Positions 5,806 to 9,375 of a DNA stretch of 9,375 nucleotides are shown here, piece after piece. The DNA comes from an uncultured Collinsella sp. (GTDB lineage Bacteria > Actinomycetota > Coriobacteriia > Coriobacteriales > Coriobacteriaceae): the NCBI GenBank assembly GCA_900556365.1, contig USOG01000045.1, positions 1 through 9,375 of the forward strand, in the 5' to 3' direction. The position numbers were made by a program, and so were the translations under genes. Under the pieces are notes generated by a model, which was not told the origin of the DNA, searched no databases, and saw nothing but the letters and a program-made list of their open reading frames with translations. Every line of letters begins with the position of its first letter. Position 1 is the stretch's first letter.

Positions 5806-7407
5806 ATGGATCAAAGCAAGCCTTCGTTCTTTATCACGACGCCCATTTACTACGTCAACGCCGATCCGCACCTGGGCACGGCTTATTCCACCATCATCGC
5901 CGATGTTCAGGCTCGCTATCGCCGCTCCGTCGGCTATAACGTCAAGTTCCTGACCGGCATGGACGAGCACGGCGAGAAGGTCGCCGAGGCCGCAGCCAAG
6001 CACAACATGACGCCGCAGGAGTGGACCGACAGCCAGGCCCCGCACTTCAAGGAGCTTTGGAGCAAGCTCGAGATTTCCAACGACGACTTCATCCGCACCA
6101 CCGAGCCGCGCCAGCATCATGCCGTGCAGTACCTGTGGGAGCGCATGAAGGAGTCCGGTTACCTGTATAAGGGCAGCTACGACGGCTGGTATTGCGTGCC
6201 TGATGAGACCTACTTCACCGATACACAGGTCCAGAAGGGCGACGAGGAGTACGGCAGCGTCGGCCAGCACCTGTGCCCCGACTGCCACCGTCCGCTTGAG
6301 CGCGTGCAGGAGGAGTCCTACTTCTTTAAGCTTTCCGCCTTCCAGGACAAGCTGCTCAAGCTCTATGACGAGCACCCCGACTTTGTCGAGCCTGCGTTCC
6401 GCATGAACGAGGTTCGCAGCTTTGTCGAGGGCGGCCTTAACGACCTATCCGTGAGCCGTACGAGCTTTGACTGGGGCATTCAGGTCCCGTTTGACGAGGG
6501 TCACGTGACCTACGTGTGGTTCGATGCGCTGCTCAACTATATGACGGCCGTCGGCTACGGTGTCGACACCGACGAGGCGCGTGCCGAGCTGGCCTATCGC
6601 TGGCCCGCGCAGTTCCACATCGTGGGTAAGGACATCATCCGCTTCCACTGCGTCATTTGGCCCGCCATGCTCATGGCCATCGGCGAGGCCCTGCCCGAGC
6701 ACGTCTTTGCCCACGGCTTCCTGACCGTGCGCAATGCCGAGACTGGCAAGGCCGAGAAGATGTCCAAGAGCCGCGGCAACGCCATCGCTCCGCAGGACGT
6801 TATCGACATGCTGGGCGTCGAGGGCTATCGCTACTACTTCATGACCGACGTCGTCCCCGGTACCGACGGCGCCATCAGCTTCGATCGCATGGAGCAGGTC
6901 TACAACGCCGACCTGGCCAACAGCTGGGGCAACCTCATCTCGCGTTCGCTCAACATGAGCGCAAAGTACTTTGATGGTTGCGCGCCCGCCAAGCCCGCGT
7001 CGTTCGATGCGTTCGACAACCCGCTGGCAAAGATCGCCGATGGCCTGGTCGAGCGCTACATGGCCAAGATGGACGTGCTCGATTACGGCGGAGCCAAGGA
7101 TGAGGTCATGGAGCTCATCCATGCTGCCAACCACTACATCGAGGACTCCGAGCCTTGGGCACTTGCCAAGGACGAGGCCAAGGCTGACGAGCTGGCGTTT
7201 GTGATCTACAACCTGCTCGAGGCCATCCGCATTGCCGCTCACCTGCTGATGCCGCTCATGCCCCAGACTTCTGCCGAGGCCCTGCGCCGTCTGTCCTGTG
7301 AGGGCGAGGCCGCGAGCGACGACCTCAAGGGCATTTGCACTTGGGGCCTGCTTGCCGGCGGTCAGCCCGTCGAGAAGGGCGATCCGCTGTTCCCGCGTCT
7401 GGCGTAG
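5806..7407 (+). CDS. metG: Methionyl-tRNA synthetase
   Basis: This class I synthetase charges tRNA-Met and initiator tRNA with methionine. The HIGH-type motif is PHLG at 21-24 and the KMSKS loop is exact at 318-322 (EKMSKSRGN). The catalytic core and the anticodon-binding helical domain (about 385-520) are present. At 533 residues it lacks the C-terminal EMAP/Trbp111-like tRNA-binding domain found in longer MetRS. The connective-peptide zinc region is unusual: it reads YC130VPDETYF followed by C157PDC160H, so only three of the usual four knuckle cysteines remain, with D133 in place of the second. The next motif, EESYFFKLS, is the normal one. It has its own ribosome binding site and a strong terminator right after it, so it is probably transcribed alone. 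Confidence 0.97.
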   Translation: MDQSKPSFFITTPIYYVNADPHLGTAYSTIIADVQARYRRSVGYNVKFLTGMDEHGEKVAEAAAKHNMTPQEWTDSQAPHFKELWSKLEISNDDFIRTTEPRQHHAVQYLWERMKESGYLYKGSYDGWYCVPDETYFTDTQVQKGDEEYGSVGQHLCPDCHRPLERVQEESYFFKLSAFQDKLLKLYDEHPDFVEPAFRMNEVRSFVEGGLNDLSVSRTSFDWGIQVPFDEGHVTYVWFDALLNYMTAVGYGVDTDEARAELAYRWPAQFHIVGKDIIRFHCVIWPAMLMAIGEALPEHVFAHGFLTVRNAETGKAEKMSKSRGNAIAPQDVIDMLGVEGYRYYFMTDVVPGTDGAISFDRMEQVYNADLANSWGNLISRSLNMSAKYFDGCAPAKPASFDAFDNPLAKIADGLVERYMAKMDVLDYGGAKDEVMELIHAANHYIEDSEPWALAKDEAKADELAFVIYNLLEAIRIAAHLLMPLMPQTSAEALRRLSCEGEAASDDLKGICTWGLLAGGQPVEKGDPLFPRLA

Positions 7408-7449
7408 AGACCGCGCGAGCGCCATATCGGCAATTTGCTGTTTAGATGT

Positions 7450-7485
7450 AAGGGCATGGCCGCAACGGTCCATGCCCTTTTGTTT
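7450..7485 (+). terminator. Intrinsic terminator after metG
   Basis: AAGGGCATGG (7450-7459) pairs perfectly with CCATGCCCTT (7470-7479) over 10 bp, the loop CCGCAACGGT can add a CCG/CGG inner pair, and TTTTGTTT follows. It starts 42 bases after the metG stop and ends only about 32 bases before rsmA, so the rsmA promoter must overlap it or expression must come from read-through. I saw no clear promoter there. Confidence 0.9.
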
Positions 7486-7517
7486 CAAGACGCCGCCATC
7501 ATGCTAAGGAGGCAACT

Positions 7518-8378
7518 ATGACAACTTCGCCTTTGGCAAACCCCACGGCCACCAGGGAGCTGCTGGAGGAGTTTGGCCTTGCGACCAAGCATCGCCTGGG
7601 CCAGAACTTCCTGATTGACAACCATGTGATTGAGCGCATCTGCGAGCTTGCCGAGCTCACGGGCGATGAGCGCGTGCTCGAGGTTGGCCCGGGCGTTGGT
7701 ACGCTCACGCTTGCGCTGCTGCAGGAGGCGGCGTGCGTCACGTCAATCGAGGCCGACCCCGAGCTCGAGCCGGTGCTCGACGCCCATGCCGCCGACTATG
7801 CCAACTTCCGCTTTATCATGGGAGACGCGCTCAAGGTGGGTCCGGAGCAGATTGAGCAGGCTGCGGGCGGTGAGCCGACGGTGTTTGTCGCGAACCTGCC
7901 CTATAACGTGGCGGCGACGATCATCCTGCAGTTCTTCCAGACGATGCCGGCGCTCAAGCGTGCCGTCGTCATGGTGCAAAAGGAGGTTGCCGATCGCATT
8001 GCCGCAGTGCCGGGTAACAAGACCTATGGCGGCTATACGGCAAAGCTCGGCCTGTATGCGCAGGTGACGGGTCGCTTTGAGGTGCCGCCGCGCTGCTTTA
8101 TGCCGGCGCCGCACGTGGACTCGGCTGTCGTGCGTATCGACCGTGTTGACGGTGTGGTGCCCGAAGGACTCGATCGCGAATTTGTGGCCCGCGTGATTGA
8201 TGCTGCATTTGCTCAGCGCCGCAAGACCATCCGCAATTCTATGAGCGCCAACGGCTTTGCCAAGGACGTGCTCGATGTCGCCTTTGAGGCTTGCGGTATC
8301 GCACCCACCACGCGCGCCGAGACGCTTGATGTTGCCGACTCTGTCCGCCTGGCCCAGGAGCTAATCCATGATGCCTAA
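7518..8378 (+). CDS. rsmA: 16S rRNA (adenine(1518)-N6/adenine(1519)-N6)-dimethyltransferase RsmA (KsgA)
   Basis: RsmA adds two methyl groups each to A1518 and A1519 in helix 45 of 16S rRNA late in small-subunit assembly; its loss gives kasugamycin resistance. The 286-residue sequence has the family's HRLGQNFLID (25-34), the SAM-binding VLEVGPGVGTLT (53-64), the catalytic N126-L-P-Y129 and RRKTIRNSM near the C-terminal domain. Length is typical. The ATG at 7518 is fixed by the near-perfect ribosome binding site AAGGAGG five bases upstream (7506-7512). The 3' end overlaps tatD by 11 bases, so the two are cotranscribed and probably coupled. metG-tatD-rsmA clustering is common in bacteria; here rsmA precedes tatD. 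Confidence 0.96.
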   Translation: MTTSPLANPTATRELLEEFGLATKHRLGQNFLIDNHVIERICELAELTGDERVLEVGPGVGTLTLALLQEAACVTSIEADPELEPVLDAHAADYANFRFIMGDALKVGPEQIEQAAGGEPTVFVANLPYNVAATIILQFFQTMPALKRAVVMVQKEVADRIAAVPGNKTYGGYTAKLGLYAQVTGRFEVPPRCFMPAPHVDSAVVRIDRVDGVVPEGLDREFVARVIDAAFAQRRKTIRNSMSANGFAKDVLDVAFEACGIAPTTRAETLDVADSVRLAQELIHDA

Positions 8379-9285
8379 TGCCGCACGCGTGACGTTTACC
8401 AAGAAAAAGAAGACGGTTGCCTGCCCCGTGCCCTTGGCACCGCTTGCCGACACGCATGCACATCTGCTTTCGTTTTGGGGCAAAGAAGTGCCCGAGACGC
8501 TCGTGCGCGCCAAAGCCGCGGGCGTCGACCTGTTGGTGACGATGTTCGATCCCATCGCTGACAAACGCAGCGTGGCGGACTATAGCGACTGGCTGGTGCG
8601 CGAAATTCTGCCGATGCGGGATATTCCGCAGATCAAGTATCTTGCCGGCGTGCATCCGTATGGCGCGCCGGACTATACCGACGACGTTCACGCACAGGTC
8701 GTTGCCGCACTCGATGACCCCTTATGCGCCGGTATTGGCGAAATCGGCCTGGACTACCACATGGACTATGACGACGATATCGCGCCGGCACCCCATAACG
8801 TGCAGATTGACTGCATGGCGCGCCAACTCGAGCTTGCCGTGTGCCGTAACGTGCCGGTGGAGCTGCATCTGCGCCACGAGGACACGGACTATGAGCGTAC
8901 CTCGCACGTGGACGCCTACAACGTGCTTCGTGAGGTGGGCGTGCCCCAGGCCGGTTGCGTGCTGCACTGTTTTGGCGAGGACCGCGCCACGATGGAGCGC
9001 TTTGTGGAGCTGGGCTGCTATATCGCCTATGGTGGTGCGGCCACCTTTAAGCGCAACGACGACGTGCGCGAGGCATTCGCGGCAACCCCACTCGATCGAA
9101 TTTTGTTCGAGACGGATTGCCCGTATATGGCTCCGGAGCCCATCCGCGGTCTTGAATGCGAGCCCGCAATGATCTCCATTACGGCAAACGCGCTGGTTAA
9201 CGACCGTGTCGATCGCACAGGTGAGGACGCCGAAACAATCGCGCAAGCCGCTTGGGAAAATGCCTGCAAACTTTTTCAAAAATAG
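8368..9285 (+). CDS. tatD: TatD family metal-dependent deoxyribonuclease
   Basis: TatD-family enzymes are TIM-barrel hydrolases of the amidohydrolase superfamily, acting as Mg/Mn-dependent DNases in DNA repair or turnover. The metal ligands are all visible: H30-A-H32 (LADTHAHLL), E125 in GIGEIGLDYH, H167 in VELHLRHE, H200 in LHCFGED and D250 in FETDCPYMAPEP. The 305 residues include a basic N-terminal extension of about 25 residues (FTKKKKTV) that most TatD proteins lack. Two tandem ATGs occur at 8368 and 8371; I chose the first, seven bases after AGGAG (8356-8360). The start lies inside the end of rsmA (11-base overlap), so expression is linked to rsmA. The tRNA-Leu promoter begins directly after the stop. 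Confidence 0.93.
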   Translation: MMPNAARVTFTKKKKTVACPVPLAPLADTHAHLLSFWGKEVPETLVRAKAAGVDLLVTMFDPIADKRSVADYSDWLVREILPMRDIPQIKYLAGVHPYGAPDYTDDVHAQVVAALDDPLCAGIGEIGLDYHMDYDDDIAPAPHNVQIDCMARQLELAVCRNVPVELHLRHEDTDYERTSHVDAYNVLREVGVPQAGCVLHCFGEDRATMERFVELGCYIAYGGAATFKRNDDVREAFAATPLDRILFETDCPYMAPEPIRGLECEPAMISITANALVNDRVDRTGEDAETIAQAAWENACKLFQK

Positions 9286-9288
9286 TTC

Positions 9289-9317
9289 TTGCGTTCGTGG
9301 TGGCGCTCCGTTATTCT
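9289..9317 (+). promoter_or_regulatory. Probable promoter of tRNA-Leu
   Basis: TTGCGT (9289-9294) and TATTCT (9312-9317) are 17 bases apart, with an A/T-rich stretch over the end of tatD just upstream. Match quality is moderate (three and four of six), but spacing and the start 12 bases before the tRNA fit well. Confidence 0.6.
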
Positions 9318-9328
9318 AATTCCTGCAC

Positions 9329-9375
9329 GCGGGCGTGGCGGAATTGGCAGACGCGTACGGTTCAGGTCCGTATGG
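9329..9375 (+). tRNA. tRNA-Leu (anticodon CAG), 5' part, cut by the window edge
   Basis: The 5' acceptor strand GCGGGCG is followed by TG, the D-arm of a class II tRNA (GCGG-AATTGGCAG-ACGC) and the full anticodon arm TACGG-TTCAGGT-CCGTA, with anticodon CAG. The sequence ends at the start of the variable arm, so the T-arm and 3' acceptor strand are outside the window. Confidence 0.9.

Noticed and set aside
4996..6375. Long open frame of 459 codons on the minus strand across rsmI and metG
   Set aside because: It lies opposite two well-conserved genes, crosses their boundary, has low-complexity Leu/Val/Ala-rich content and resembles no protein; a shadow of GC-rich codon use.
6445..7488. Minus-strand open frame of 347 codons opposite metG
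   Set aside because: It is a mirror of metG codon bias, runs through the metG terminator, and shows no motif or ribosome binding site.

Overview
The window looks like a chromosomal segment of a GC-rich Coriobacteriia-type actinomycete, most likely Collinsella or a close relative. This is inferred from codon use, GC/CG-ending codons, the housekeeping gene types and the Tad-locus style; no rRNA or other decisive marker is present. Every gene reads on the + strand.

Region 1 (1-2516) is the tail of a Flp/Tad pilus-type locus. It holds the 3' part of a large protein of unknown function, a TadE-like pseudopilin and a small DUF192 protein. These genes are joined by 1-nt and 4-nt stop/start overlaps, so they are probably translated as one coupled unit.

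Region 2 (2517-3126) is a small toxin-antitoxin-like pair. The first gene is interrupted by an in-frame TGA at 2759. If that codon is read through, the frame continues for 26 sense codons and ends in a perfect ATGA overlap with the ribbon-helix-helix antitoxin gene. The toxin therefore looks recently broken and the antitoxin intact.

Region 3 (3127-3789) holds a tRNA-Phe(GAA) gene with a good promoter and an intrinsic terminator. The last part of the tRNA plus its terminator is repeated 185 bp downstream (62/63 bp, nearly identical). The 123 bp between the copies are rich in hairpins and start near an inverted copy of the tRNA T-arm. This resembles an integration or insertion scar at a tRNA 3' end. 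After it comes the regulatory region of the next gene, with a TetR-operator-like palindrome, a -10 box and a leader hairpin.

Region 4 (3790-5736) pairs a glycoside hydrolase family 5-like protein, in which the usual catalytic Asn-Glu-Pro is Asp-Thr-Pro, with rsmI (16S rRNA C1402 2'-O-methyltransferase) 6 nt downstream.

Region 5 (5737-9285) is housekeeping: metG (methionyl-tRNA synthetase), a strong terminator, then rsmA/ksgA (16S rRNA dimethyladenosine transferase) overlapping tatD (metal-dependent deoxyribonuclease). The window ends inside a tRNA-Leu(CAG) gene with its own promoter. Regions 3-5 share a translation theme: two tRNAs, an aminoacyl-tRNA synthetase and two 16S rRNA methylases. 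The most unusual points are the broken toxin, the duplicated tRNA 3' end with its structured insert, and the GH5-like protein lacking its acid/base residue.
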